Below, in pieces: positions 10,661-21,850 of a stretch of DNA of 64,000 nt; position 1 is the first letter of the stretch, and every line of letters begins with the position of its first letter. The notes below the pieces were generated by a model. That model did not search any database. It was not told the DNA's origin and was given only the letters and a program-made list of their open reading frames with translations. Source of the stretch: Crotalaria pallida. Its lineage: Eukaryota > Streptophyta > Magnoliopsida > Fabales > Fabaceae. The stretch covers positions 119,037,290-119,101,289 of the forward strand of contig CM075649.1 in NCBI GenBank assembly GCA_037953625.1, given 5' to 3'. The translations under genes and the position numbers were made by a program.

Positions 10661-11131
10661 CTAGGGATCATCGTCCCTCCAGTCACTCCCAGTAGAATGC
10701 ACGACAGGCTCACTCCCACTCTCGTCCTCCACCGGATCCTCCTCGATCTCATCCGAGGGAGAATGTACCCTATCACTGGGTACCGGGTCAGGTGATGGTG
10801 AAACCTTGACTGGGCTCCTCGGATCAGATAGCGGAGTCTCCTCGCGGACGACTCTCGAAGTAAAAGGGTGAGAGCGGGTAGGTTGAAAACGAAAACTATG
10901 GTAAGAGCGAGCTGGTCGCGTGGGAGGTGGTCCATGGTAAGTGTAAAACGGGGGTACATGCATAGTGTATATGATGGGAATCCTAAACCTACGAGGACGA
11001 AATCGCATCAGCGGGTTCGGGTGGTAGAAGGTAATCTCTACCTCCCCCTCGAACACCGTGCGATGGTCCTCATAGATCCATATGCCACTAGGAAGTGGCC
11101 GGATCTCGATGCAAGCAATGTAGCGAGACAT
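10661..11131 (-). CDS. LTR-encoded ORF, 156 residues (copy in 3' LTR)
   Basis: An ORF inside the LTR, starting at ATG 11131 just after a strong 3' splice site (pyrimidine-rich CCCTATGCCCTTGTAG|GTG). It begins MSRYIACIEIRPLPSGIWI. The N-terminal half is mixed and basic (RFRPRRFRIP, about residues 53-62), the middle is Pro/Arg/His-rich (HGPPPTRPARSYHSFRF), and the C-terminus is acidic and Ser/Pro-rich (SDEIEEDPVEDESG) ending WRDDDP. I recognise no domain. The same frame is found in the other LTR and, with one stop, in the diverged relative at 40306-40776, where silent changes greatly outnumber replacements. It may be expressed from a spliced LTR transcript. Antisense or other-frame ORFs over this stretch are shadows. 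Confidence 0.6.
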   Translation of the reverse strand: MSRYIACIEIRPLPSGIWIYEDHRTVFEGEVEITFYHPNPLMRFRPRRFRIPIIYTMHVPPFYTYHGPPPTRPARSYHSFRFQPTRSHPFTSRVVREETPLSDPRSPVKVSPSPDPVPSDRVHSPSDEIEEDPVEDESGSEPVVHSTGSDWRDDDP

Positions 11132-11391
11132 CACCTACAAGGGCATAGGGGTAAGCAATTCTATACACATAATCAATAGAGAATAAATTATGCAACATAA
11201 AGATGTAACATGCATCAATTAATATCAATTACACTTAACACTTAGCAAGTAGGTTATGCACCTAGGATGTTCACACTTCATTTAGTCATAACAGTTTATT
11301 TGAATGAATGGCATGATGCATGACTTTAGCTCTCAAGCCTATCTCCATCATAATACTATGTCACTCTCTGACGTCCATCCCTGACAACCCA

Positions 11392-11765
11392 GCACTCAAC
11401 AGTGCGTTGTATTCCTAGGTATACAACCATTCGTACATTCACCTAGAATGTACACGACAAGCTTGGTATCCATGCCACCCGAGCATATCCCGTCATCCAA
11501 ACGGATCGTCATCCAAACGATATATCCATATCGGCATCCACTAGGCCGACCACGTCAACAACGTGTCATCAAGCAAGCGTATTGGCACTCCCAGAGGCCC
11601 TCCACATGTTTAACAAACATGAAATACGTCCTACCATCCAAACTCCAGGATGAATGCAATTTATCTTTTAGACTTAAGGGAAGTTGATTAATACTTTACA
11701 AGCCACCTAGGCTTATTTTCTTTATCAAAAAGGACCGTCACCAAACGATCTTTTTGTATTAATCA
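11392..11765. repeat. Array of hairpins with varying stems (Tekay LTR)
   Basis: Consecutive short inverted repeats: GCACT-CAAC-AGTGC (11392), TTGTAT-TCCTAGGT-ATACAA (11407), GTACATTC-ACCTA-GAATGTAC (11433), ATGC-CACCCGA-GCAT (11472), CCGT-CATCCAA-ACGG (11490), ATCGT-CATCCAA-ACGAT (11505), CGATAT-ATCC-ATATCG (11518), CACGT-CAACA-ACGTG (11551), CATGTTT-AAC-AAACATG (11605), and CGT-CACCAA-ACG inside a longer stem near 11735. The same array is in the other LTR (19634-20007). Confidence 0.75.
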
Positions 11766-11867
11766 ATTTCTCTAAGTCTTGATCCCTTGGACTATTATTA
11801 ATAATTCCTTAATTTAATAAGTTAGAATTGAAAATGGTGTTTTCAGGTTCTGAACAATTTACTCGAG

Positions 11868-12185
11868 TAAACTTCAGGACACTCGAGTGTTACTCAACTT
11901 TTCCAGATTACTCGAGTGTTCTTAAGACTACTCGAGTGTTCATGACTTTCTGAGGATTTGGGTTTTCAATTCAACAATTTACTCGAGTAGTTCATGGGTT
12001 ACTCGAGTGTTCTTGAACATTTCCAGAATACTCGAGTGACCTTGAATGACTCGAGTGTTTGACCTATAACAATTCTCAGTTCATGCCCGATACTCGAGTA
12101 CCAGACAAAATACTCGAGTGTTCTTACGAAATTTACTTTATTTTGAACACGATTTACTCGAGTACTTTGCCATTTACTCGAGTAT
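11868..12185. repeat. Cluster of 12 CTCGAG palindromes
   Basis: Twelve ACTCGAGT-type palindromes, spaced about 15-50 bp, mostly TACTCGAGTA or TACTCGAGTG, in otherwise non-repetitive AT-rich sequence. Two more occur near 13215 and 13236. The cluster lies in the predicted LTR intron. The other LTR has the same cluster at 20101-20427. Confidence 0.9.
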
Positions 12186-13507
12186 TTCGCAGCTGACAGT
12201 ATTGAAAACTGGTTTTAACATGCCATTTTCATTTCTACTCAATTTAAGTCCATTCCAGGGATCAACAGAGTTAACATATCATTAATCAAACATGTTACAA
12301 CACTTATTTCAATTCAAAACACAGAATTGACAGAGAAATCATTGATTATGCATAAAAAGGCATTTTAACAACTCAATACCTAAAATCACACAATAAGCAT
12401 AATATTCATGAAACAAAGCTCATTTAAGTTCACATGCATGATAACAAACTTGCTCAATATGGATTTAGAGCATGGATTGGCCTCCAAACCAAAGTTCCTA
12501 TTCAATCTAAGCCCTTAGAGCCTCTTGGTGGCTCTCTAACACATTTAATGGATTTCAAACTCTATCTAGTGAATATAATTACTTCCCCTTACCTCTAAGA
12601 TGTGAATCAACAGAAAGAAATCCAAGAAAAGTGCTCCAACCCCAGAAATCACTTTGAGCTTCACATGCATGACAGTTTTGAGTGCACCACCAAAACCGAA
12701 TTGGTTCACCCATGAAACATAGAAAGAATTGGGGAAAATTAGATTTCTAAACTCTATACAACATGTTCTAACTAAAGGAATCAAGTTTGAGACTCAAGAA
12801 TTCGTGAGCTTACCAGAATCAGTGATCAAAGTAAGCTCCAGACCAAGGTTCAACAGAAACAGCTTCTACTTCAAATCTTCAATTCTCCCAGCACGCACAC
12901 TCAATCCTCACAATATTACTCTCTATACAAAGCTCAAGATGTGAGCTTTGTATTCGTGTTTGGTTTGTGTTTCAAATCGACACAGAGAAGGAGAATCGAA
13001 GAGTACAAACTCGGAACCCTAATTCCATCAACCAAGCTACTTTGATCCAAAATTCTCAGCTAAGGGTCGAAGATGAGCTTAAATAGGAAGTGAGGACACT
13101 CATGCAGGTCGACACGAAGGCATTGAGCTGTTGATGGCGGAGTATTCGTGTCAACGGAGGGGAATCGTTGGCTGTGACTCACCAAACGCACTAACTCGTG
13201 CAGTTTGACCCAGAATACTCGAGTATTCTGAATAATACTCGAGTGTTTTGCCCAGATTTTGAAAAATAATTATTTTATTTACTTTCCCTCCAAAATCTTT
13301 CCTATAATTGCTTCTAGGTCCCAACCCAGGGACTAATATGCAAAATACACATTTTATGCATTTTAAATTATCTATTAAATAATTTCCACACATAGGCTAG
13401 TCATATAAACACATATTTTAATCAAGGATTAATATAGAAACTATTAATTATAATTAAATTATAATTAACATTTCATTAATCGGGGATTAAAATTTTTAGG
13501 TGTTACA

Positions 13508-13527
13508 CTACTCCCCCACTTACAAGG
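13508..13527 (-). other. Polypurine tract of Tekay-like element
   Basis: On the minus strand a purine-rich AAGTGGGGGAGTAG lies directly before the LTR start TGTAACACC, as expected for the plus-strand primer. Confidence 0.85.
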
Positions 13528-13549
13528 AATTTCGTCCCCGAAATTCAAC

Positions 13550-16501
13550 TCATACAAACAAGTCAGGATAATCGTGACGCATCTTATCCTCTAATTCCCA
13601 AGATGCTTCTATTACATCTCCACAAATCCAGACGACTTTGACCAAACTAATATCCTTCCCTCTAAGCTGCTTGATTCTTCGATCTTCAATACAAACTGGC
13701 ACAGCTTTGAAGGTTAGGTTCTTATGAATTTCTAAGTCATCAGGTTGGATGCTAAGAACAATGGTGGGGTCATGGACATATTTCTTCAATTGAGACACAT
13801 GGAATACATTATGGAGGTTAGCTAATGACGGAGGCAAAGCTAATTGATAGGCTACTGGGCCGATCCTTTTGAGAATTTGATAGGGACCAATAAACTTAGG
13901 TGATAGTTTCTGGGTTTTCAAGGCTCTACTAACACCTTTGGTTGGTACTATTCTAATGAACACGTGGTCTCCTTCAGCAAACTCTAAGGGTTTTCTCCTT
14001 CTATCAGCATAGCTTTTCTGCCTACTCTGAGCTGCCCTCATCTTCTCTTGTATCATCTTGATCTGCTCCGTGGTCTCTTGCACAATATCTGGTCCAATCA
14101 GAGAACTCTCCCCCACTTGAAACCAGCATACCGGCGTCTGACACTTTCTCCCATACAAAGCTTCAAATGGTGCCATTCCAATGCTCGTGTGATAGCTGTT
14201 GTTGTAAGTGAACTCCACGATTGGCAACATTTGCTCCCAATTTCTTTGTCCTTCCACTGCACAAGCTCTTAAGATGTCTTCCAACAACTGAATAGTCCTT
14301 TCTGTCTGACCATCAGTCTGAGGATGGTATGCAGAACTTAGCTTCAATCTTGAACCCAAGGCTCTATGCAGATCTTCCCAAAACTTTGATGTAAACCTCG
14401 GATCGCGATCAGACACAATGCTTGATGGTACTCCGTGCAGACGAACAACTTCCTTGATGTACAACTGAGTGAGCTTTTCCAATGAGTAGCGCATATTCAC
14501 GGGAATGAAATGTGCTGACTTGGTCAAACGGTCCACGATCACCCAAATTGCATCATGACCAGTAGATGTCTTTAGCAATCCTGACACAAAATCCATCGAG
14601 ATGCTATCCCATTTCCACAACGGGATCTCTAAAGGAAGTAACTCTCCTCCTGGCCTTTGATGTTCCACCTTGGCCTTTTGACATACTAAACAACATGCCA
14701 CATATTCAGCTACATCTCTCTTCAAACCAGGCCACCAAAATAGCTTCTTTAAGTCCTGGTACATTTTAGTAGCTCCCGGATGCATACTCATCTTACTCTT
14801 ATGCGCTTCATCCAAAATCATTCTTCTTACTTCCAAATCATCAGGCACACAAATCCTCGTTTTAAAGCGAAGGATTCCATCCTTCCCTTCTTGAAATTCC
14901 AACTCCTTACCTTCTTGCATCAACTTCCTCTTTTCCATGAATCTCCCATCCTTGTGTTGCAATTCCCGTATCCTTTGCAGAAACTCGTTAGCAATCTGCA
15001 GCATTCCCAACTTGATGCTTGTCGACTCCACTTGCATCGTCAGACTCAAATCTCGAAATTCCTCTATCAGTGCAGCTTCTCTGACCATCATCGCACTGAT
15101 GTGCATTGCCTTTCTACTCAATGCATCCGCTACAACGTTTGCCTTCCCAGGATGATAATGGAGCTCAAACTCATAATCCTTCAAAAACTCCATCCATCGG
15201 CGTTGCCTCATATTCAACTCCTTTTGATCAAAGAGGTATTTTAAACTCTTATGGTCACTAAACACCCGGAACGTAGTGCCATAGAGATAGTGCCTCCAAA
15301 TCTTTAAGGCAAACACCACAGCTGCTAACTCCAGGTCATGGGTTGGATAGTTCATCTCATGAACCTTTAACTGTCTCGAGGCATAAGCGACAACTTGCCC
15401 ATCTTGCATCAAGACACACCCACGACCTTGTTTCGATGCGTCACAATACACATCGAAACTCTTCTGTGTATCGGGTAGAACCAATACAGGAGACGATGTC
15501 AACCTTTCCTTCAACTCCCTAAAACTCCTTTCACACTTCTCGTCCCACAGGAATGGTTGATCTTTCCGAGTCAACTTTGTCAGAGGCAGTGCAATCTTTG
15601 AGAAACCTCTGATGAACCTTCTATAATACCCAGCCAAACCAAGAAAACTTCTGACTTCCGTGAACGACTTTGGTTGCTCCCATTGCAAAACCGAACTTAC
15701 CTTCGTCGGATCAACGGCTATTCCTTTGTCTGAAATTACATGCCCCAAGAACTTAACCTCCTTCAGCCAGAACTCACATTTTGTAAGTTTGGCATACAAT
15801 TGCTTCTCCTTCAGGATGCTCAACACTATCCTCAAGTGTTCGGCATGCTCCTCCGGACTCTTGGAGTAAATGAGAATATCATCGATGAACACAACCACGA
15901 ATGAATCTAAATAAGGTCTAAAGATTCGATTCATGTAGTCCATGAAAATAGCTGGTGCATTAGTCAATCCGAATGGCATTACGACATATTCATAATGTCC
16001 GTATCGAGATCGAAATGCAGTCTTAGAGATATCCTCTTCTCTAATTCTGATCTAATGGTATCCCGACCTCAAATCAATCTTGGAAAATATTGAAGCCCCA
16101 CGTACTTGATCCATAAGGTCATCTATCTGTGGCAACGGATACTTGTTCTTGATGGTGACCTTATTCAGCTGCCGGTAGTCGATGCACATCCTCATGCTAC
16201 CATCTTTCTTCTTGACGAACAAGACAGGAGCACCCCAAGGTGACACGCTTGGTCGAATCATCTGTTTCTGCAGCAACTCTTCAATCTGCTTCTTCATTTC
16301 CGCCATTTCCGGTGGTGCCATTCTATAGGGAGCGATAGAAATGGGACCAGCTCCCGGAATTAGGTCGATACCGAATTCAATCTCTCTTCTTGGTGGCAGA
16401 CCAGGAATCTCGTCAGCAAACACTTCCGGAAACTCTCGGACAACAGGAATCTCTTCCATCTTCGAACCAACTTCCTCCATCTCAGCATTGAACAGACACA
16501 C
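13550..16501 (-). pseudogene. pol: Tekay-like pol: RT, RNase H, integrase, chromodomain (one nonsense codon)
   Basis: On minus, the open frame from 16501 carries the end of protease and the RT start (SPWGAPVLFVKKKDGSMRMC, then IDYRQLNKVT). It is stopped by TAG at 16054-16052, in place of a conserved glutamine codon after DLRSGYH, and continues in the same frame to 13550. The 809-residue part after ATG 15979 holds the RT active site FIDD, RNase H (DVYCDASKQGRGC, DALSRK), an integrase HHCC zinc region (HPGATKMY, CCLVCQKAK), an integrase core with D..D..E (DFVSG, SDRDPRF, QTDGQTERT), and a C-terminal chromodomain (KVVWICGDVIEASWELEDKM). The chromodomain is thought to direct integration to heterochromatin. 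The CAG-to-TAG change fits cytosine deamination. Confidence 0.92.
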
Positions 16502-16530
16502 GTAACCAGATGGTTTTGGGTTTCTATAGG

Positions 16531-17883
16531 TTACCAGTTTCTATCACAATCAATGATCACTTGGTTATGACTTAACCAGTCCATCCCCAAGATCACATCT
16601 AATTGTGCTAAGGGTAAGCAGATCAAATCTATTTCAGAGGTCTGTCCTAACACTTCTATACAACAGTTAAGACATGCTCTAGAAACAACTACTGGAGCAT
16701 TGGTAGGGGTTTCTACTTTAAGAACATAAGGCATTTCAGACATGAGCAAGCCTAAACAGTTTACACATTCATATGAAACAAATGAATGCGTTGCACCGGA
16801 GTCAAACAAAACATGGCAAAACTGACCATTAAGCAAGTATTTACCTTGCACCAGATCAGAAGATCGATTCGCTTCCACACCACTAAGGGTGAAGACCCTT
16901 CCTTGAGTCACCGGTCTATCTGCAGCTCCTCTGGAATTGGCCTTGGCTGGTTCCTTGCAATCTCTTGCAAAATGCCCTGGCTTCCCACAGTTGAAACATC
17001 CACTTGTCCCCCAACACACACGACCATAGTGGTTGCGCTTGCACTTGTCACAGAAGGGAGCCTCGCTCCGATAATTCCTTCCCTCAGAACCACCAACCTT
17101 GCCCTTGCCTTTCCCTCTGCGATCATATGGACCTTTGCCTCGATTGTTGAAACCCTTACGTCTTTGAGATCCATAGCCTTGATTGTCCTTCTTTTCCGAG
17201 ACTTGCACCTCCTCGGCTTTGGTGTCGTCTTCATACATCCTACACATGTCCACGAGTGCAGGAAAACTTTGAATCCGCTGGTAACTGAAGATCGACTTCA
17301 ACTTTGGCCTCAAACCTCCTTCAAACTTAATGCACTTGCTTCTCTCATCTGGATTGTTCTGATAGTATGGAGAGTACTTCATCAGCTCTTCAAACTTTGC
17401 CGTGTACTCACCCACACTCATGTTACCTTGCTTCAACTGTAAGAATTCCACTTCCTTTTTCCTCCTTAGATCCTCAGGAAAATATTTCTGAAGAAATTTT
17501 TCCATGAATACTCCCCAGCTTACATCTCTTCCTTCATATTGCAGAAGTTGCATGGTGTGATTCCACCAATTCTCCGCTTCATCCTCCAACATATAGGTTG
17601 CATACGCCACCTTCTGAACATCAGAACACTCCAAAGTCCTCAAAATCTTGTCCATAGTGTGAATCCACTTGTTGGCTTCTTCCGGTTTAAATCCTCCTTC
17701 AAACTTTGGTGGATTACAGCTCCTAAAATCAGCCAGATTCTTCGCCTCAGTATTACCCATATTACACTGATGAGGCGGGTTAGCCGGTTGAGAGGGTTGC
17801 TGAGACTGTCGTTGCATAGCTTCCAACACCGTGGTGATTCGTTCCAACATCGTATTAGTGTGATTTTGGTTTCTAGTTGCCAT
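16531..17883 (-). pseudogene. gag: Tekay-like gag-protease (ends at a 1-nt frameshift)
   Basis: A 450-residue frame from ATG 17883. Residues about 75-230 match the Retrotrans_gag capsid domain (ENWWNHTMQLL, FPEDLRRKKEVEFLQLKQG). A basic linker (RRKGFNNRGKG) is followed by a zinc knuckle CFNCGKPGHFARDC near residue 295, preceded by a degenerate Cys/His motif (CDKCKRNHYGRVC). The protease active site DSGATHSF lies near residue 362. The frame stops at 16531-16533. One base shift there reopens the frame into the RT part at 16501, so a single-base deletion, rather than a natural stop, separates gag-protease from RT. Confidence 0.92.
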
Positions 17884-18155
17884 ATTAGACCTGCGCTATG
17901 GACTTATGGTCACATATGTTGAACTAAAGAAACTTCCATTACACTACCTATACTAAGACTCTATCTTAAACTTATTAAATCTACAATCAATTGCGTCTTG
18001 TACTCAAAGATACAAGATACAAACAAATCAAGGTTATTTAAACCTCAACAAACAAAATAATAACATTCGTAGTAATATAATTGCCTTGCAGATACCTGCT
18101 TGATGTTGATGGCTACCTTTCTGGACTACTTCCACTACTATAGGATCTGACTTTT

Positions 18156-18167
18156 GCTCTGATACCA
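18156..18167 (-). other. Primer binding site, initiator tRNA-Met (Tekay-like)
   Basis: On minus TGGTATCAGAGC (plus-strand GCTCTGATACCA), separated from the LTR end at 18173 by CTGAG. It confirms minus-strand orientation. Confidence 0.92.
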
Positions 18168-18172
18168 CTCAG

Positions 18173-21100
18173 TGTGACACCCTTCTTGGATTACCCAAAT
18201 ATAAACTAATAAATAAGCTTTTATATTGGATAATATATATATGGACTTGTGAGTGTTAAGAAAATAGGTAAATAAAATTTTCTTTTAAAGCGGGTGCACG
18301 AATCGTCACTTGAAAGTCTTGGAGAACAAAGTCTATATTATCTCAAAATCATTGTATCGAGTTCGGCGATTTCTAAAACCTTTTCACAAATAGAGTAACA
18401 TTCGATCTTTTAGAAAATATCTTTGTATCAAGTAGCTTTAGCTACCCTTGCTTTGTACGATAGAACTGATACGATTTATAGCCGAGCTCTTAAACAGATT
18501 AAATTAGAGTAAGCGGAAATTACTGGACTATACAACTGATAGAATATAAACATAGGTTTTCATAGATATAGAGAATCATAAGTACATAACCCATGAGTAA
18601 AGTCTCCAAGTTTCAAAATATACAAGTCCATCATTAGATCTATATAACAGTGTAACTACAAGCTCTAGAGTGCTCCAAAAGTATATCTACAATATATATA
18701 CATAACAAAATATATAACTCTAGGAATAGTCACATAGATCTGGCAGCATCAGATGGAGTAGTAGTAGCAGTAGTCTCCTAAAAGTAAAAGTAGTAGTAAG
18801 ATAGTAGCAACATCATCATCACAGCAGCAGCAGCAGCAAATCTCATCCACAGCCTCAACACATCGGATCCTCCGACCCACATCATACACCATATGCATGT
18901 ACCTAGGGATCATCGTCCCTCCAGTCACTCCCAGTAGAATGCACGACAGGCTCGCTCCCACTCTCGTCCTCCACCGGATCCTCCTCGATCTCATCCGAGG
19001 GAGAGTGTACCCTATCACTGGGTACCGGGTCAGGTGATGGTGAAACCCTGACTGGGCTCCTCAGATCAGATAGCGGAGTCTCCTCGCGGACGACTCTCGA
19101 AGTAAAAGGGTGAGAGCGGGTAGGTTGAAAACGAAAACTATGGTAAGAGCGAGCTGGTCGCGTGGGAGGTGGTCCATGGTAAGTGTAAAACGGGGGTACA
19201 TGCATAGTGTATATGATGGAAATCCTAAACCTACGAGGACGAAATCGCATCAGCGGGTTCGGGTGGTAGAAGGTAATCTCTACCTCCCCCTCGAACACCG
19301 CGCGATGGTCCTCATAGATCCATATGCCACTAGGAAGTGGCCGGATCTCGATGCAAGCAATGTAGCGAGACATCACCTACAAGGGCATAGGGGTAAGCAA
19401 TTCTATACACATAATCAATAGAGAATAAATTATGCAACATAAAGATGTAACATGCATCAATTAATATCAATTACACTTAACACTTAGCAAGTAGGTTATG
19501 CACCTAGGATGTTCACACTTCATTTAGTCATAACAGTTTATTTGAATGAATGGCATGATGCATGACTTTAGCTCTCAAGCCTATCTCCATCATAATACTA
19601 TGTCACTCTCTGACGTCCATCCCTGACAACCCAGCACTCAACAGTGCGTTGTATTCCTAGGTATACAACCATTCGTACATTCACCTAGAATGTACACGAC
19701 AAGCTTGGTATCCATGCCACCCGAGCATATCCCGTCATCCAAACGGATCGTCATCCAAACGATATATCCATATCGACATCCACTAGGCCGACCACGTCAA
19801 CAACGTGTCATCAAGCAAGCGTATTGGCACTCCCAGAGGCCCTCCACATGTTTAACAAACATGAAATACGTCCTACCATCCAAACTCCAGGATGAATGCA
19901 ATTTATCTTTTAGACTTAAGGGAAGTTGATTAATACTTTACAAGCCACCTAGGCTTATTTTCTTTATCAAAAAGGACCGTCACCAAACGATCTTTTTGTA
20001 TTAATCAATTTCTCTAAGTCTTGATCCCTTGGACTATTATTAATAATTCCTTAATTTAATAAGTTAGAATTGAAAATGGTGTTTTCAGGTTCTGAACAAT
20101 TTACTCGAGTAAACTTCAGGACACTCGAGTGTTACTCAACTTTTCCAGATTACTCGAGTGTTCTTAAGACTACTCGAGTGTTCATGACTTTCTGAGGATT
20201 TGGGTTTTCAATTCAACAATTTACTCGAGTAGTTCATGGGTTACTCGAGTGTTCTTGAACATTTCCAGAATACTCGAGTGACCTTGAATGACTCGAGTGT
20301 TTGACCTATAACAATTCTCAGTTCATGCCCGATACTCGAGTACCAGACAAAATACTCGAGTGTTCTTACGAAATTTACTTTATTTTGAACACGATTTACT
20401 CGAGTACTTTGCCATTTACTCGAGTGTTTCGCAACTGACAGTATTGAAAACTGGTTTTAACATGCCATTTTCATTTCTACTCAATTTAAGTCCATTCCAG
20501 GGATCAACAGAGTTAACATATCATTAATCAAACATGTTACAACACTTATTTCAATTCAAAACACAGAATTGACAGAGAAATCATTGATTATGCATAAAAA
20601 GGCATTTTAACAACTCAATACCTAAAATCACACAATAAGCATAATATTCATGAAACAAAGCACATTTAAGTTCACATGCATGATAACAAACTTGCTCAAT
20701 ATGGATTTAGAGCATGGATTGGCCTCCAAACCAAAGTTCCTATTCAATCTAAGCCCTTAGAGCCTCTTGGTGGCTCTCTAACACATTTAATGGATTTCAA
20801 ACTCTATCTAGTGAATATAATTACTTCCCCTTACCTCTCAGATGTGAATCAACAGAAAGAAATCCAAGAAAAGTGCTCCAACCCCAGAAATCACTTTGAG
20901 CTTCACATGCATGACAGTTTTGAGTGCACCACCAAAACCGAATTGGTTCACCCATGAAACAGAGATAAGAATTGGGGAAAATTAGATTTCTAAACTCTAT
21001 ACAACATGTTCTAACTAAAGGAATCAAGTTTGAGACTCAAGAATTCGTGAGCTTACCAGAATCAGTGATCAAAGTAAGCTCCAGACCAAGGTTTAACAGA

Positions 21101-21761
21101 AACAGCTTCTACTTCAAATCTTCAATTCTCCCAGCACGCACACTCAATCCTCACAATATTAATCTCTATACAAAGCTCAAGATGTGAGCTTTGTATTCGT
21201 GTTTGGTTTGTGTTTCAAATCGACATAGAGAAGGAGAATCGAAGAGTACAAACTCGGAACCCTAATTCCATCAACCAAGCTACTTTGATCCAAAATTCTC
21301 AGCTAAGGGTCGAAGATGAGCTTAAATAGGAAGTGAGGACACTCATGCAGGTCGACACGAAGGCATTGAGCTGTTGATGGCGGAGTATTCGTGTCAACGG
21401 AGGGGAATCGTTGGCTGTGACTCACCAAACGCACTAACTCGTGCAGTTTGACCCAGAATACTCGAGTATTCTGAATAATACTCGAGTGTTTTGCCCAGAT
21501 TTTGAAAAATAATTATTTTATTTACTTTCCCTCCAAAAAATTTCCTATAATTGCTTCTAGGTCCCAACCCAGGGACTAATATGCAAAATACACATTTTAT
21601 GCATTTTAAATTATTTATTAAATAATTTCCACACATAGGCTAGTCATATAAATACATATTTTAATCAAGGATTAATATAGAAACTATTAATTATAATTAA
21701 ATTATAATTAAATTATAATTAACATTTCATTAATCGGGGATTAAAATTTTGGGGTGTTACA
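18173..21761 (-). repeat. 5' LTR of Tekay-like element
   Basis: Second LTR, 3589 bp, nearly identical to 9931-13507; it has one extra AATTATAATTA unit near 21700. It contains the same TATA-like site, predicted intron, 12+2 CTCGAG palindromes (20101-20427; 21467-21490), hairpin array (19634-20007) and LTR ORF. Confidence 0.9.
18903..19373 (-). CDS. LTR-encoded ORF, 156 residues (copy in 5' LTR)
   Basis: Same reading frame as 10661-11131, intact, ATG at 19373 after the CCCTTGTAG|GTG acceptor. Against the other LTR I see about four replacements (for example R-P versus I-S in the RFRI motif, K versus R in SPVKV/SPVRV) and about two silent changes. That is neutral-looking decay since insertion, as expected for LTRs of one copy. 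This is the copy that would be transcribed from the 5' LTR promoter. No known domain. Confidence 0.6.
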   Translation of the reverse strand: MSRYIACIEIRPLPSGIWIYEDHRAVFEGEVEITFYHPNPLMRFRPRRFRISIIYTMHVPPFYTYHGPPPTRPARSYHSFRFQPTRSHPFTSRVVREETPLSDLRSPVRVSPSPDPVPSDRVHSPSDEIEEDPVEDESGSEPVVHSTGSDWRDDDP

Positions 21762-21850
21762 CCTTACATCTTAGTTGAGACGTAAGGCATTTTTAAAAAA
21801 TTTAACCCTACACGTCTTAGTTAAGACGTAGGATGTTTTAAAAAAAAATT
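21762..21850. repeat. Hairpin-repeat array, right part
   Basis: It resumes directly after the Tekay TSD: CTTACATCTTAGTTGAGACG and ACGTCTTAGTTAAGACGT units with A-runs. It is the continuation of 8998-9930. Confidence 0.75.

Larger units (their letters stand above)
9931..13507 (-). repeat. 3' LTR of Tekay-like element
   Basis: On the minus strand it reads from the U3 start TGTAACACC (13507) through a TATA-like CTATTTAAGC near 13085, a possible exon 1 ending at a donor at 12814/12813 (CTG|GTAAGC), the palindrome cluster 11868-12185, the hairpin array 11392-11760, an acceptor at 11135, and the LTR ORF. Most of this LTR therefore lies downstream of the promoter. Two further CTCGAG palindromes are in U3 (about 13215 and 13236). 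Confidence 0.85.
9931..21761 (-). mobile_element. Full-length Tekay-like Ty3/gypsy chromovirus
   Basis: An 11.8-kb element on the minus strand: LTRs 9931-13507 and 18173-21761 (about 3.58 kb each, TGT..ACA ends), a 5-bp TSD CCTTA, a PBS next to the right LTR and a PPT next to the left LTR. The internal order on minus is gag-protease, RT, RNase H, integrase, chromodomain, typical of Ty3/gypsy. The C-terminal chromodomain and very long LTRs place it in the Tekay/Del group of chromoviruses. The LTRs differ at only about 1% of sites by eye, so insertion is recent. It carries one frameshift and one nonsense codon and is unlikely to be autonomous as it stands. Confidence 0.93.

Noticed and set aside
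10507..10959. Overlapping ORF in another frame of the LTR ORF (also 40502-40861)
   Set aside because: Shadow of the 156-residue frame; its residues are not conserved between copies.
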